Shown here in pieces: positions 8,724-18,650 of a stretch of DNA of 64,000 nucleotides; positions within the stretch are counted from its first letter, which is position 1; every line of letters starts with the position of its first letter. The stretch covers positions 2,371,001 through 2,435,000 of the forward strand of contig NZ_CP025791.1 of assembly GCF_002886045.1 (NCBI RefSeq), given 5' to 3'. This DNA comes from Flavivirga eckloniae (GTDB taxonomy: Bacteria > Bacteroidota > Bacteroidia > Flavobacteriales > Flavobacteriaceae). The position numbers were made by a program, and so were the translations under genes. The notes beneath the pieces were generated by a model. It was given only the letters and a program-made list of their open reading frames with translations, ran no database searches and had not been told where the DNA came from.

Positions 8724-11700
8724 TTATTGTTGATTCTTATAGTGGTGTAGGTAATCGGTCACAAGTTTTTTATCGGAATCTTTAACTTCCTTAAGCCTGT
8801 TAAAACTATCGTAATTGTAATAAACGGTATAACCTTTGGGGTCTGTAGTACTTGTTACGCCAATCAGGGGTGCATAGGTATAAGTGCTTACCATAGCGTC
8901 TGGAAGCCCTGACCTTATCTTATTCAAGGTCGCTATCATCATGTTTTGATTATAGGTTCCTGCTTTAATAGCATCTAATTCTCCAGTTGTTAAAGTCGCC
9001 GTAACTGAAGTATGAGTTGCGTTTTCTATTTTAGCTACAGGATATTCTTCGTTATACCCCCATAGGTAGGCAACTGTCGTACCATCAGATTTCTTGACCT
9101 CAAGGACATGCCCTCTTTCGTCATGTTTAATAAATTCAACTCTGTCCTGTAAAGGGTTAGTTGTTTCATGATAGGAGCCTTTCAAGGTTTGCTGATCTTT
9201 TGGTAGAACAAGATTCGTGTTAGGCTTATTATAGAAATTTGTACGTTGCACTGTTTTAGATAACACGGTTGTACCATCCTTAATGGTAGTCTCTAGCTGA
9301 AGCGGAGTGGCTAACTGGTGCTGGTTTTTTAATGTATCTATGGCTACTTTTTCATAGGTGTCTAAGTCGTCATAGCCTAAATCATTTATATGAACAACAT
9401 CTTCAGGGTAATGAGTCTCTGTGATGATGGTTTTATCATCACTTGTGAAAGCCTCAGATTTATCTAATTGATAGTGGGTATCGTAATCATAAAAATATTT
9501 GGTTGCATTAACCAGCTCTATACCTCCATCAAAATAATTGGTTTCCTTGGTTGAATGTAAATCTAAAGTCCCGGCAGTATAATGGTATACTCTATAAAAA
9601 AATTCATTTGGAGCTGAAGGCGAATTATATGGTGGAGTATCATTAGGATCTGGACAGAAAGTTACGAGTGGTAAACGAAACACCCGTTTATTCTTTAGAT
9701 ATAAAATAGCTCCATTAGGATCCTTTATATCTGAAGTTAGTGTATCAACTCTCGTTTCAGGATTAAAAATAGGTACAGTGAAATACGGGGGAGTATTTAT
9801 ACCTCCAAATAGATATTCATTTCTAATTTCTTTTCTTAACGTATAAGAATTCCCCTGTCTTTCATAAATTTTCGTACTGATATTTTTCCCTCTTAACCAC
9901 TCATTATCCGTGGGCAGCGGATAAGGAAATTTATAAAAGGCTCCGGTATCTTCGAATACTGTAAACTCACTCTCTGTTTTTCCAGAATTATCTTCTTTTG
10001 TGCCTAAATACTCTGTTACATGACTATAACCAATAGAACTACCCTGTGGCGTTCCTAAAGGACTTCCTGGAACTGCTCCGAATGGTTCAAGTATGGTTGT
10101 AAAAGATGCCGCTTCATGTTCGCTATTTAATGAATAAAAATTAGGTAAGCCAAATAATTTTCCACTAGAAAATCCATCCGGGCCTTTGTATTCATATTCC
10201 TTTGAGTTTACCACACCATTACCATCATTAAACTCTATTTTTTTAATGCGTTTTCCTGGACCATATAAGAGATTAGGATCATCTGTAACTGTTGGTGGAT
10301 CATTTGTGCCTCCTGTGCTATTTTCATTCCAACTTAATATTATATTAAAACTAGAACCATGATTCATAATATCATATGGATCATAGTCACCGGGATTTAT
10401 GAAAACTTCTAAAGTATGTAATCCGGGAACAAGCACACTATTACTAATCCCTTTATTCTCTCCTGGAGTTAATGCAAGTGGCCGAGACGGTGAACCATCG
10501 GAAGGGTTTATAGTAAGGAGTGCAGAAAAAACATACCTTTCTTCTGGTGATACAGCCCAAAAGGTATAACTACCACCAGGATTATTACTCGATAAATTTG
10601 TAAGATCGATAGTTTTAATGTAGTGGCTAGACCCATTAAATATGTTCGGATCTGTATCTATAAAACCTAAACCATTTTGTTTTCTGATAATTGGGTTTGG
10701 GTCGGTATTATTTGCCCATACAACAGTTGAAAGTTTCCCGCTCTTTCTAACTTTATTATGCTCATAGGTAAAAGAAGTGCTACCACCTGTTGGGTAATTA
10801 ACCTTTTTTAACATTCCGGCTTCTGCATAGGTCGTGTCAACGGTTCTGTCATTTGGGTCAGTTCCATACTTGAAAAAAGTAAGATAGGCCCCATTGTCCT
10901 TACCATTATAATAACCCCATATGTCTTGTGCGTTGGAAAATCTATTAGGTAGCTTTGTATCACTGTATTCAAAACTGTAAGCAGGTAACTTTTTACCACC
11001 AGCATCTTCTTGCTGTACTGAAGTTAAAAATAATCGTTTTGAAGATTTGGGGTCGGATGAAAGCAAAAAGCTTAGTACATTTTTGTTGGTGGTATCGGTC
11101 GTGTAGGTGTAATTTAGTTGATGTATTTGAATGAGTTTATTGTTTTTATCAAATACTTCAATTTTATCTAAACAATGTGCACCGGACAGATCATCTCTTT
11201 CGTCTCCAGATCGTTTAAAAACTACTTTTCCCGACTTAAAATGTATTTCACTTAATTGATATTGGAAACTTCTTATTTTTGATGAATAGTTTACGGGTAT
11301 ATTGTTGGCTTCTATTTTGTCGTAGGAACGCCTATAATAGGTACTATCATCAATATCATCATTATAATAGAAAAATTCAATAAGATCTCCATTTACAGTT
11401 TCTATATCCATTAATTGCCAAGCATTATAAAAAAGTGTGCCACCAGCAGAACCAGGTGATGGAGATCCGTTAAGAGGGTAGCTGTAAGATGTTACTTCGT
11501 CTGTGTTTCTTGCTTTTCTCGATTTATCTTTCGACACCCCGAAATAATACTTGGTTCCGTTAGAATCTGTCACGACAAAACTACCTATGCCTATAGCAGC
11601 AGCACCCGTTTCGGCATCAAAGTATTCTATTTTGATATCTCTGAATTCTTGGAGAACAGCTTCGTTACTTTCCTTATCCAGTATAAATTTACCACTGGTC

Positions 11701-12194
11701 CCATTAAAGTCAAAGAAAAATAAATCAGGAGTAAAATCTATGTTAGGTCTTTGCACATATTCATTGTAAACAGATTGCCTAATAGACTGAGCTGAAGGAT
11801 TGGGAGGATTAGAAAAAAAAGTTTGATTAATAATATTTTTAGCATATCCCACCTGTGGATACTCATCTGCTATACCTCTAGTTTGTCTTGAGATAGATCC
11901 ACCATAATTTAGCGCCCACCCTAAACCAACTCTTGAAGCTACCTCTTCAACTTTTATACCTCTGGCATGGTAAGTCAAACTTATAGGAATTGTAATACCA
12001 TTTTGTTTAATTGTGTAAATAGGAACTGAAATATTAGGCACTCCAGTGTAAGTCGAAACTGGAACTTCTGTAAACTTAGCTAGCGAAGTAGCTTCAGGAG
12101 ACGGAGGAACAATGGTTGGAAGGTCTTGAGCCTTTACCAGAATAGGGTAAAAACCGATTAGTATAAATACTACTGATAACAAAAGTCTTTTCAT
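8724..12194 (-). CDS. Secreted YD-repeat protein, upstream partner of the RHS protein (locus A)
   Basis: The 1156-aa product has a signal peptide (ends VKAQ, about residue 22). The mature N-terminus has the motif PEATSLAKFTEVPVSTYTG, typical of large Bacteroidota YD-repeat secreted proteins, followed by GLGWALNYGGSISRQTRG, a long beta-rich middle, and YD-type repeats near the C-terminus (LWGYNEEYPVAKI, PLIGVTSTTDPKGYTVYYNYD, FNRLKEVKD). The stop is 12 nt before the RHS gene, so the two are probably cotranscribed. A homologue in the same position precedes the locus B RHS gene. The role is not established; it may form part of the shell or a surface fibre. It has no toxin-like tip of its own. 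Confidence 0.8.
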   Translation of the reverse strand: MKRLLLSVVFILIGFYPILVKAQDLPTIVPPSPEATSLAKFTEVPVSTYTGVPNISVPIYTIKQNGITIPISLTYHARGIKVEEVASRVGLGWALNYGGSISRQTRGIADEYPQVGYAKNIINQTFFSNPPNPSAQSIRQSVYNEYVQRPNIDFTPDLFFFDFNGTSGKFILDKESNEAVLQEFRDIKIEYFDAETGAAAIGIGSFVVTDSNGTKYYFGVSKDKSRKARNTDEVTSYSYPLNGSPSPGSAGGTLFYNAWQLMDIETVNGDLIEFFYYNDDIDDSTYYRRSYDKIEANNIPVNYSSKIRSFQYQLSEIHFKSGKVVFKRSGDERDDLSGAHCLDKIEVFDKNNKLIQIHQLNYTYTTDTTNKNVLSFLLSSDPKSSKRLFLTSVQQEDAGGKKLPAYSFEYSDTKLPNRFSNAQDIWGYYNGKDNGAYLTFFKYGTDPNDRTVDTTYAEAGMLKKVNYPTGGSTSFTYEHNKVRKSGKLSTVVWANNTDPNPIIRKQNGLGFIDTDPNIFNGSSHYIKTIDLTNLSSNNPGGSYTFWAVSPEERYVFSALLTINPSDGSPSRPLALTPGENKGISNSVLVPGLHTLEVFINPGDYDPYDIMNHGSSFNIILSWNENSTGGTNDPPTVTDDPNLLYGPGKRIKKIEFNDGNGVVNSKEYEYKGPDGFSSGKLFGLPNFYSLNSEHEAASFTTILEPFGAVPGSPLGTPQGSSIGYSHVTEYLGTKEDNSGKTESEFTVFEDTGAFYKFPYPLPTDNEWLRGKNISTKIYERQGNSYTLRKEIRNEYLFGGINTPPYFTVPIFNPETRVDTLTSDIKDPNGAILYLKNKRVFRLPLVTFCPDPNDTPPYNSPSAPNEFFYRVYHYTAGTLDLHSTKETNYFDGGIELVNATKYFYDYDTHYQLDKSEAFTSDDKTIITETHYPEDVVHINDLGYDDLDTYEKVAIDTLKNQHQLATPLQLETTIKDGTTVLSKTVQRTNFYNKPNTNLVLPKDQQTLKGSYHETTNPLQDRVEFIKHDERGHVLEVKKSDGTTVAYLWGYNEEYPVAKIENATHTSVTATLTTGELDAIKAGTYNQNMMIATLNKIRSGLPDAMVSTYTYAPLIGVTSTTDPKGYTVYYNYDSFNRLKEVKDSDKKLVTDYLHHYKNQQ

Positions 12195-12272
12195 AAATTT
12201 TATTTGTTTATTACTTAAGAATAAAGTGAAATTACTTACTGTAAAAATAAAGTGTATCGCTCAAAAATTAGC

Positions 12273-12383
12273 TAAGGATATCCTTATGATTAGTAAGGGA
12301 AAAACCTTTTTTTTGTAAGGAAAAATTGTAATTCTAATAGAAATTCGATTGTTTCTCCTTAGTTTTAATAAGGGAAAACCTTA
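12273..12383. promoter_or_regulatory. Cluster of AAGG/CCTT dyads upstream of RHS locus A
   Basis: The 415-bp gap between locus A and the RND gene holds a perfect 14-bp palindrome TAAGGATATCCTTA (12273-12286) and two near-identical sites, TAAGGGAAAAACCTT (12294-12308) and TAAGGGAAAACCTTA (12369-12383). They lie 80-190 bp upstream of the locus A start codon. They look like operator sites for a dimeric regulator; which one is unknown. Confidence 0.4.
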
Positions 12384-12423
12384 GTTTTCCAAAATGCCTA
12401 ATAGAGAAACTCTAATTAATTAA

Positions 12424-12561
12424 AGATATGATGATAGGGATTCAAAACTAACAAATCGCTTTCTGACTTTGGTATAAGCTTTATATACAGCTTTAATGCT
12501 AGCATTTATAAAAATTTAAAAGAATACAACTTTAAAGTTTACATTTAACGTCTCTTTATAA
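12424..12561 (+). pseudogene. Remnant of a second DUF5686-type gene (C-terminus only)
   Basis: From 12441 the frame reads FKTNKSLSDFGISFIYSF, matching the C-terminal FEINKFLFGFGLSFTYRY of the gene at 112-1383. After a net 2-bp loss the ending KFTFNVSL is identical, with its own stop at 12559-12561. No start or upstream part remains, and in-frame stops precede it. It lies about 50 bp before the RND transporter. Confidence 0.8.
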
Positions 12562-12581
12562 CGTATTACACTCGTTTTTCC

Positions 12582-12589
12582 TACCTTTG
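12582..12589 (+). promoter_or_regulatory. Candidate -7 box for the RND transporter gene
   Basis: TACCTTTG fits the Bacteroidota TAnnTTTG consensus exactly and lies 21 nt before the start codon at 12610. No good TTTG -33 element is seen. Confidence 0.5.
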
Positions 12590-12609
12590 CGCTTCGTTTT
12601 ATATAAGGC

Positions 12610-14997
12610 ATGTTTAAATTATTTAGTAAAGACTTTTGGGACATCGTTGCAAGATTGATTTTGCGTAACAAAACCATCATCCTTGTTGGTATTGTTTTAA
12701 TCACCTTTTTCTTTAGTACTAAGTGGGAAAACATGCGTTTTACCTATACCGAGGCAAATTTATTGCCTGATGATCATGAGGTAAACATAATCTACAACGA
12801 CTTTTTGAAAACCTTTGGAGAAGAAGGCAACCTTATTGTACTTGGCGTAAAGGACAGTTCCCTTTTTAGCATTCAAAAATTAAATGCTTGGAATAAGCTA
12901 TCGCAAAGCTTTAAAAAATATGACGAAGTAGAAACCGTCGTATCTATTAAAGACCTTCAAAAGCTTGTAAAAGATACTAAAAATGAAAAGTTTCGTTTAG
13001 AGCCTTTTATAAAAGATTCTATTTCTTCAATTGAACAGGTTAAAACATTACAAGAAGAGCTTTTTAAAAAATATCCGTTTTACGATAATTTTTTATTCAA
13101 TAACGAAACTAAAACGGTTCGAACAGCCCTTTATTTAAAAAAGGATATTGTAAACACCGCAGCAAGGAAAGACTTTGTTGTCGATGTTTTATTACCAACA
13201 ATAGAAACCTTCGAAACATCGAACAACTTAGATGTTAGAATATCGGGAATGCCCTATATTAGAACTCTAAACTCACAAAATATTGTAGATGAAATCAGCT
13301 TGTTTATAGGTGCCGCATTATTAGTAACATCTATTATTTTCTTTTTCTTCTTCAGATCGTTTAGAGCGACCTTCATATCACTTATTGTAGTATGTGTTGG
13401 AGTTATGTGGACCTTAGGAATTCTTGGTTTATTAAACTACGAAATAACCGTTTTAACAGCCCTCATTCCGCCGTTAATTATAGTTATTGGTATTCCTAAT
13501 TGTATCTTTTTAATTAATAAATACCAGCACGAAGTAAAATTACATGGTAATAAAGTAAAATCACTACAACGTGTTATCACTAAAATTGGTAACGCGACTT
13601 TAATGACCAATGTTACCACTGCTTCTGGGTTTGCAACTTTTATTTTAACAGAAAGTAAACTTTTAAAGGAGTTTGGTATTGTTGCATCCTTAAGTATACT
13701 AGCCATTTTTATTCTGTGCTTACTTATCATTCCAATTATTTATACCTTTTTACCTTATCCGAAAGAACGTCATTTAGAGCACTTGAACAAACGTTGGATA
13801 GGTGGTTTTGTAAATTGGATGGAGCATATGGTAAGACAAAAACGCATAGCTATTTACTCCACGTCTTTGGTATTATTAATATTAAGTATTATTGGTATTT
13901 ACCAAATAAAAATCTCTGGCAGTTTGATAGAGGATATGCCTAAAAACACAGAGTTTTTTAATGACATCCGTTTTTTCGAAAAAGAGTTTAATGGTATCAT
14001 GCCTTTAGAGATTATGATTGACACCAAACGTAAAAAGGGTGTTATGAAACTTTCTACTTTAAAACGCATGAATGAATTGGAAGATTTAATTATAGAGACT
14101 CCGGAATTATCTAAACCCATTTCGGTAGTCGGCTTAGTTAAATACTCTAAACAAGCTTACTATAATGGTAATACCAAATATTATCAATTACCAACATCGC
14201 AAGAAAACAGCTTTATTTTATCTTATGCCAAAAATTCGACTTCGAATGTAGACTTGCTTAAAAATTTTGTTGACAGCACTGGTCAATATGCCCGTATTAC
14301 AACGTTTATGAAAGATGTTGGAACTGATAAAATGGAGCGCATAGAAGAAAATCTTCAAACAAAAATAGACAAAGTTTTTCCAGAGGAGAGATATAATGTT
14401 ACCATGACGGGTAAAGCCTTAGTTTTTCAAAAGGGTACCAAATACCTTGTTAAGAATTTAGCCATATCGTTATCGCTTGCTATCTTTTTAATATCGTTGT
14501 TTATGGCATACATGTTCAGGTCGGGAAGAATGATTATTGTGTCATTAATACCAAACTTATTGCCATTATTAGTAACAGCAGGTTTAATGGGGTATTTAGG
14601 AGTCCCTATAAAACCTTCAACCATATTGGTGTTTAGTATAGCTTTTGGTATTTCTGTAGATGATACTATTCATTTCTTAGCAAAATACCGTCAGGAACTC
14701 CAGGCCAATCACTGGAAAATTAAGACCTCTGTGTATGGTGCATTACGAGAAACCGGAGTAAGCATGTTTTACACATCCATTGTGCTTTTCTTTGGGTTTT
14801 CTGTATTTACCATTTCCAGCTTTGGGGGTACCGTAGCATTAGGAGCTTTAGTTTCTGCCACATTACTATTTGCTATGTTATCGAACCTGCTCTTATTACC
14901 TTCTTTGTTGTTATCGTTAGAGCGTAGTATTGCCAATAAGCAAGTACTAAAAAAACCCGCAATTAATATTATTCCAGAAGAAGACGAAGACCAGTAA
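12610..14997 (+). CDS. RND/MMPL-family exporter (inner-membrane permease)
   Basis: The 795-aa product has the RND layout. TM1 is near residues 18-38 and is followed by a large periplasmic loop (EANLLPDDHEV near residue 52). A block of membrane helices follows (about 230-380), then a second TM (about 415-435), a second periplasmic loop, and a final helix block (about 620-770) with GISVDDTIHFLAKYR, a conserved MMPL/HAE3-type feature. At about 800 aa it is shorter than AcrB-type pumps (about 1040) and matches the MMPL/HAE3 group, which exports lipids or hydrophobic compounds. The substrate is unknown. No periplasmic adaptor gene is adjacent. A terminator follows. Confidence 0.85.
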   Translation: MFKLFSKDFWDIVARLILRNKTIILVGIVLITFFFSTKWENMRFTYTEANLLPDDHEVNIIYNDFLKTFGEEGNLIVLGVKDSSLFSIQKLNAWNKLSQSFKKYDEVETVVSIKDLQKLVKDTKNEKFRLEPFIKDSISSIEQVKTLQEELFKKYPFYDNFLFNNETKTVRTALYLKKDIVNTAARKDFVVDVLLPTIETFETSNNLDVRISGMPYIRTLNSQNIVDEISLFIGAALLVTSIIFFFFFRSFRATFISLIVVCVGVMWTLGILGLLNYEITVLTALIPPLIIVIGIPNCIFLINKYQHEVKLHGNKVKSLQRVITKIGNATLMTNVTTASGFATFILTESKLLKEFGIVASLSILAIFILCLLIIPIIYTFLPYPKERHLEHLNKRWIGGFVNWMEHMVRQKRIAIYSTSLVLLILSIIGIYQIKISGSLIEDMPKNTEFFNDIRFFEKEFNGIMPLEIMIDTKRKKGVMKLSTLKRMNELEDLIIETPELSKPISVVGLVKYSKQAYYNGNTKYYQLPTSQENSFILSYAKNSTSNVDLLKNFVDSTGQYARITTFMKDVGTDKMERIEENLQTKIDKVFPEERYNVTMTGKALVFQKGTKYLVKNLAISLSLAIFLISLFMAYMFRSGRMIIVSLIPNLLPLLVTAGLMGYLGVPIKPSTILVFSIAFGISVDDTIHFLAKYRQELQANHWKIKTSVYGALRETGVSMFYTSIVLFFGFSVFTISSFGGTVALGALVSATLLFAMLSNLLLLPSLLLSLERSIANKQVLKKPAINIIPEEDEDQ

Positions 14998-15040
14998 ATT
15001 TTAATGCTAATCCCTTTTCGTTTTTTAACATTTGATGCTT

Positions 15041-15060
15041 AAAAGCCAATTGGCTTTTTT
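15041..15060 (+). terminator. Terminator after the RND gene
   Basis: The perfect palindrome AAAAGCCAATTGGCTTTT extends into a T run, 44 nt after the RND stop and 28 nt before asnS. Confidence 0.7.
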
Positions 15061-15087
15061 ATCTTTACATTTTAAATTTGAACACGT

Positions 15088-16521
15088 ATGAAATCACGAA
15101 CTGTATCAGAATTACTGTCCCAAGATATTGTTTTCCCAGAAGTAGAAATAAAAGGCTGGGTTAGAACCTTTAGAGCAAACCGTTTTATAGCTTTAAATGA
15201 TGGTTCTACATTAAATAATATTCAGTGTGTAGTAGATTTTGAAAATTTCGATGAAGCGCTTTTAAAGCGTATCACGACTGGAGCTGCAGTATATATTAAA
15301 GGAGAATTAGTTGAAAGCCAAGGAAAAGGTCAAAAAGTTGAAATACAAGTAAATACTATTGAGATTTTAGGAGACTCAGACCCAGAAACCTACCCTATTC
15401 AACCTAAAAAGCATTCCTTTGAGTTTTTACGTGAGAATGCCCATTTACGTACTCGTACAAATACGTTTAGTGCTGTTATGCGCTTGCGTTCGGCATTATC
15501 ATTTGCCATTCATAAATATTTTAACGAAAATGGTTTTTACTACACACACACGCCTATTATAACAGGTAGTGATGCCGAAGGTGCTGGAGAAATGTTTAAG
15601 GTGACCAGCCTAGATGCTAAAAACCCACCCCTAAACGATGAAAAAGAAATAGACTATACAAAGGATTTCTTTGGCAAGGAAACCAATTTAACCGTTTCTG
15701 GTCAGTTAGAAGCAGAGACCTATGCTATGTCCTTAGGTAAAGTTTACACATTTGGCCCTACTTTTAGAGCCGAGAATTCAAATACATCGCGTCACTTAGC
15801 CGAATTTTGGATGATTGAGCCCGAAGTAGCCTTTATGGATTTGGCTGGAAACATGGATTTAGCCGAAGACTTTATGAAGTATGTTATAAAATACATTCTA
15901 GATAATAATCGTGAGGATTTAGAGTTTCTAGATAAGCGTTTGCAGGATGAGGACAAAAGGAAACCAATGGCAGAACGAAACGAAATGACTTTAATAGAAA
16001 AGCTCAATTTTGTAACAGACAACAATTTTAAACGTGTTAGCTATACGGAGGCTATCGATATTTTACGTAATTGTAAACCTAACAAGAAAAAGAAATTCAA
16101 ATATCTAATTGATGAGTGGGGTACGGATTTACAAAGTGAACACGAGCGTTTTCTTGTTGAAAAATACTTTAAATGTCCAGTAATCTTATTTGATTACCCT
16201 GCAAATATAAAAGCCTTTTACATGCGTTTAAATGACGACGGAAAAACTGTTCGTGCTATGGATATTTTATTCCCTGGCATAGGGGAAATTGTTGGAGGCG
16301 CGCAACGAGAGGAACGTTTAGATGTTTTAAAACAACGAATGGCAGCTATTAATATTCCAGAAGAAGAGCTTTGGTGGTATCTGGATTTACGAAAATTTGG
16401 TACAGCTGTACATTCTGGCTTTGGATTAGGTTTTGAACGTTTAGTAATGTTCGCTACTGGAATGAGTAACATTAGAGATGTAATTCCTTTTCCAAGAACA
16501 CCTCAAAATGCAGAATTTTAA
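15088..16521 (+). CDS. asnS: Asparagine--tRNA ligase
   Basis: The product is a 477-aa cytoplasmic class IIb aminoacyl-tRNA synthetase that charges tRNA-Asn. The N-terminal OB-fold anticodon-binding domain (about 1-110) is followed by the class II catalytic core. The core has [19 protein letters not shown] (motif 2 region, about residues 226-245), [10 protein letters not shown] (about 405) and motif 3 [15 protein letters not shown] (about 445-460). AsnRS is favoured over AspRS because of the short length and the insertion within the core. Length matches the family. TATCTTTA (15060-15067) and TAAATTTG (15073-15080) are possible -7 boxes. It is upstream of rpoN in the same direction. Confidence 0.97.
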   Translation: MKSRTVSELLSQDIVFPEVEIKGWVRTFRANRFIALNDGSTLNNIQCVVDFENFDEALLKRITTGAAVYIKGELVESQGKGQKVEIQVNTIEILGDSDPETYPIQPKKHSFEFLRENAHLRTRTNTFSAVMRLRSALSFAIHKYFNENGFYYTHTPIITGSDAEGAGEMFKVTSLDAKNPPLNDEKEIDYTKDFFGKETNLTVSGQLEAETYAMSLGKVYTFGPTFRAENSNTSRHLAEFWMIEPEVAFMDLAGNMDLAEDFMKYVIKYILDNNREDLEFLDKRLQDEDKRKPMAERNEMTLIEKLNFVTDNNFKRVSYTEAIDILRNCKPNKKKKFKYLIDEWGTDLQSEHERFLVEKYFKCPVILFDYPANIKAFYMRLNDDGKTVRAMDILFPGIGEIVGGAQREERLDVLKQRMAAINIPEEELWWYLDLRKFGTAVHSGFGLGFERLVMFATGMSNIRDVIPFPRTPQNAEF

Positions 16522-16590
16522 AAACATTAGATATATGCCTATTTATAGGTAAAAAGTTTTTTTTACTTTTATCTTAAACCAAATCACAAT

Positions 16591-18045
16591 ATGCTTAAGC
16601 AGTATTTACAATTTAAACTATCGCAAAAGCTTTCGCCGCAGCAAATTCAATTAATGAAATTGATACAACTGCCTACGCAAGCTTTTGAACAACGTTTAAA
16701 ACAAGAACTGGAAGAGAATCCAGCTCTAGAGAGTGGTAAAGAAGATAATGGTGAATACGATTCTGAATTTAGCAATACAGACGATATAAACGACAGTGAA
16801 ACTATAAATGCCGAAGATATTAACGTTGATGAATATCTAAGCGATGACGAAATTCCCGATTATCGTACTCAATCAAATAATTATAGTAGCGATGATGATG
16901 AAAAAACGATGCCTTATGCGGCAGGTACATCATTTACGCAACACTTAATAAATCAATTGAACACGTATCGTCTCAATGATGAAGAACGGGAAATAGCAGA
17001 ATTTTTAGTAGGAAGTGTTGATGAAAGTGGCTATATACGTAGAGAGTTAAGCGATATTATGGACGATTTGGCGTTCACGCAAAACGTTTATACTACGGAA
17101 GAAAAAATTCAAAGTGTTTTAAGAATTGTACACCAATTGGATCCGGCAGGTGTAGGAGCAAGAAGCTTACAAGAATGTTTAAGCATACAATTACACAGAA
17201 AAGAAAAAACACCGCATTGTGAGTTAGCAATTAATATTATAGACAATGCTTTTGATCAATTTACGAAGAAGCATTATAAAAAGTTAATTCAAAAGTTTGA
17301 TATATCTGAAGAGCAATTAAAAAGTGCTATTACTGAAATTGAACACTTAAATCCGAAACCAGGAGGTTCTTATGCAGGAAATAACAGAATTGTAGAGCAT
17401 GTTGTACCTGATTTTGCTATTAAAATTATAGATGGTGAATTAGAGTTAACACTTAACGGAAGAAATGCTCCAGAGCTTCATGTATCGAGAGAGTATAATA
17501 ACATGCTTAAAGGCTATAAAGACACTAAGGACAAGTCTAAATCGCAAAAGGATGCCGTGATCTTTATTAAGCAAAAATTAGATGCTGCTAAATGGTTTAT
17601 TGAGGCTATTAAGCAACGTCAGCAGACTTTATTTGTTACCATGAGTGCCATTATGCACTATCAGAAAGACTATTTCTTAACAGGTGACGAGCGCAACTTA
17701 AAACCTATGATTTTAAAAGACATTGCCGACGAAATTTCTATGGATGTTTCAACGGTTTCAAGAGTCGCAAATAGTAAGTACGTCGATACACCTTATGGTA
17801 CAAAACTAATTAAGGAATTCTTTTCCGAGTCTATGAAAAATGACCAAGGGGAGGATGTTTCTACAAGAGAAATTAAAAAAATATTGGAAACGGTTATAGA
17901 AGAAGAGAACAAGAAAAAACCTTTAACCGATGAAACCTTAGCTTCTATTCTTAAAGAAAAAGGGTATCCTATTGCTCGTCGAACAGTAGCAAAATATAGA
18001 GAGCAATTGGATATTCCTGTTGCCCGATTACGTAAAAAGATATAA
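16591..18045 (+). CDS. rpoN: RNA polymerase sigma-54 factor
   Basis: The 484-aa product has the three RpoN parts. The N-terminal activator-interacting region is Gln/Leu-rich (QFKLSQKLSPQQIQLMKLIQ, residues 7-26). An acidic linker follows (about 45-110), then the core-binding domain (about 110-300) and the DNA-binding domain with the RpoN box ARRTVAKYRE (about residues 467-476). It directs RNA polymerase to -24/-12 promoters and needs AAA+ activators, none of which is encoded here. The stop overlaps the start of the next gene by one base, so the two are translationally coupled. Confidence 0.97.
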   Translation: MLKQYLQFKLSQKLSPQQIQLMKLIQLPTQAFEQRLKQELEENPALESGKEDNGEYDSEFSNTDDINDSETINAEDINVDEYLSDDEIPDYRTQSNNYSSDDDEKTMPYAAGTSFTQHLINQLNTYRLNDEEREIAEFLVGSVDESGYIRRELSDIMDDLAFTQNVYTTEEKIQSVLRIVHQLDPAGVGARSLQECLSIQLHRKEKTPHCELAINIIDNAFDQFTKKHYKKLIQKFDISEEQLKSAITEIEHLNPKPGGSYAGNNRIVEHVVPDFAIKIIDGELELTLNGRNAPELHVSREYNNMLKGYKDTKDKSKSQKDAVIFIKQKLDAAKWFIEAIKQRQQTLFVTMSAIMHYQKDYFLTGDERNLKPMILKDIADEISMDVSTVSRVANSKYVDTPYGTKLIKEFFSESMKNDQGEDVSTREIKKILETVIEEENKKKPLTDETLASILKEKGYPIARRTVAKYREQLDIPVARLRKKI

Positions 18046-18650
18046 TGGATAAAATACTAAGGAGTATCTCATACATTTTTCATCCATTATTAATGCCTAT
18101 TCTTGGCGTTATTTTCTATTTCTATAAATCACCACGATTTATTCCGGAAGAGATAATAAAAGCCAAGTTAGTATCCCTTTTTATACTAACAGTTATTTTA
18201 CCTATCCTGCTTTACTTTCTACTTAAAACGCTGGGTAAAGTGCAATCCATTTATCTGGCGACTACTAAAGAGCGTATTATTCCTTTAATATTAAACTGCT
18301 TTGTCATTATAATAGTATTGCAACGTATTATAACACCTTCCCAAATCGTTGAGCTTTATTTTTTCTTTGTAGGTATATTAATTTCTACTATGGCATGCCT
18401 AACACTTGCCCTTTTTAAATTTAAAGCCAGTATACACATGATTTCTGTTTCCGGATTATTCATGTTCTTTGCCATCTTAAGCATACACTTTAGCATAAAC
18501 ATTAATGGAACCTTAGCTTTAATGGCAATAATAATGGGAGCTGTTGCTACATCCAGACTACATTTAAACGCACACAATTATAAAGAGCTTATTATGGGTG
18601 GTTTTGTTGGAGCTATTCCACAGTTAATACTAGTACCTTATTGGTTATAG
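18045..18650 (+). CDS. Polytopic membrane protein coupled to rpoN
   Basis: The product is a 201-aa, very hydrophobic protein with about six membrane segments and a TKERIIP motif after the second or third helix. It has no signal peptide or known catalytic motif. Proteins of this kind are often found beside rpoN in Flavobacteriaceae and are sometimes labelled PAP2-like, but the phosphatase His/Arg motif is not visible here, so I leave the function open. The ATG overlaps the rpoN stop (TAATG). The 3' end overlaps the convergent porT-like gene by 6 bp. Confidence 0.75.
   Translation: MDKILRSISYIFHPLLMPILGVIFYFYKSPRFIPEEIIKAKLVSLFILTVILPILLYFLLKTLGKVQSIYLATTKERIIPLILNCFVIIIVLQRIITPSQIVELYFFFVGILISTMACLTLALFKFKASIHMISVSGLFMFFAILSIHFSININGTLALMAIIMGAVATSRLHLNAHNYKELIMGGFVGAIPQLILVPYWL

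Noticed and set aside
18045-18650. PAP2-type phosphatase assignment for the gene after rpoN
   Set aside because: The usual KxxxxxxRP and SRxxxxxH motifs are not visible, so only a membrane-protein call is supported.
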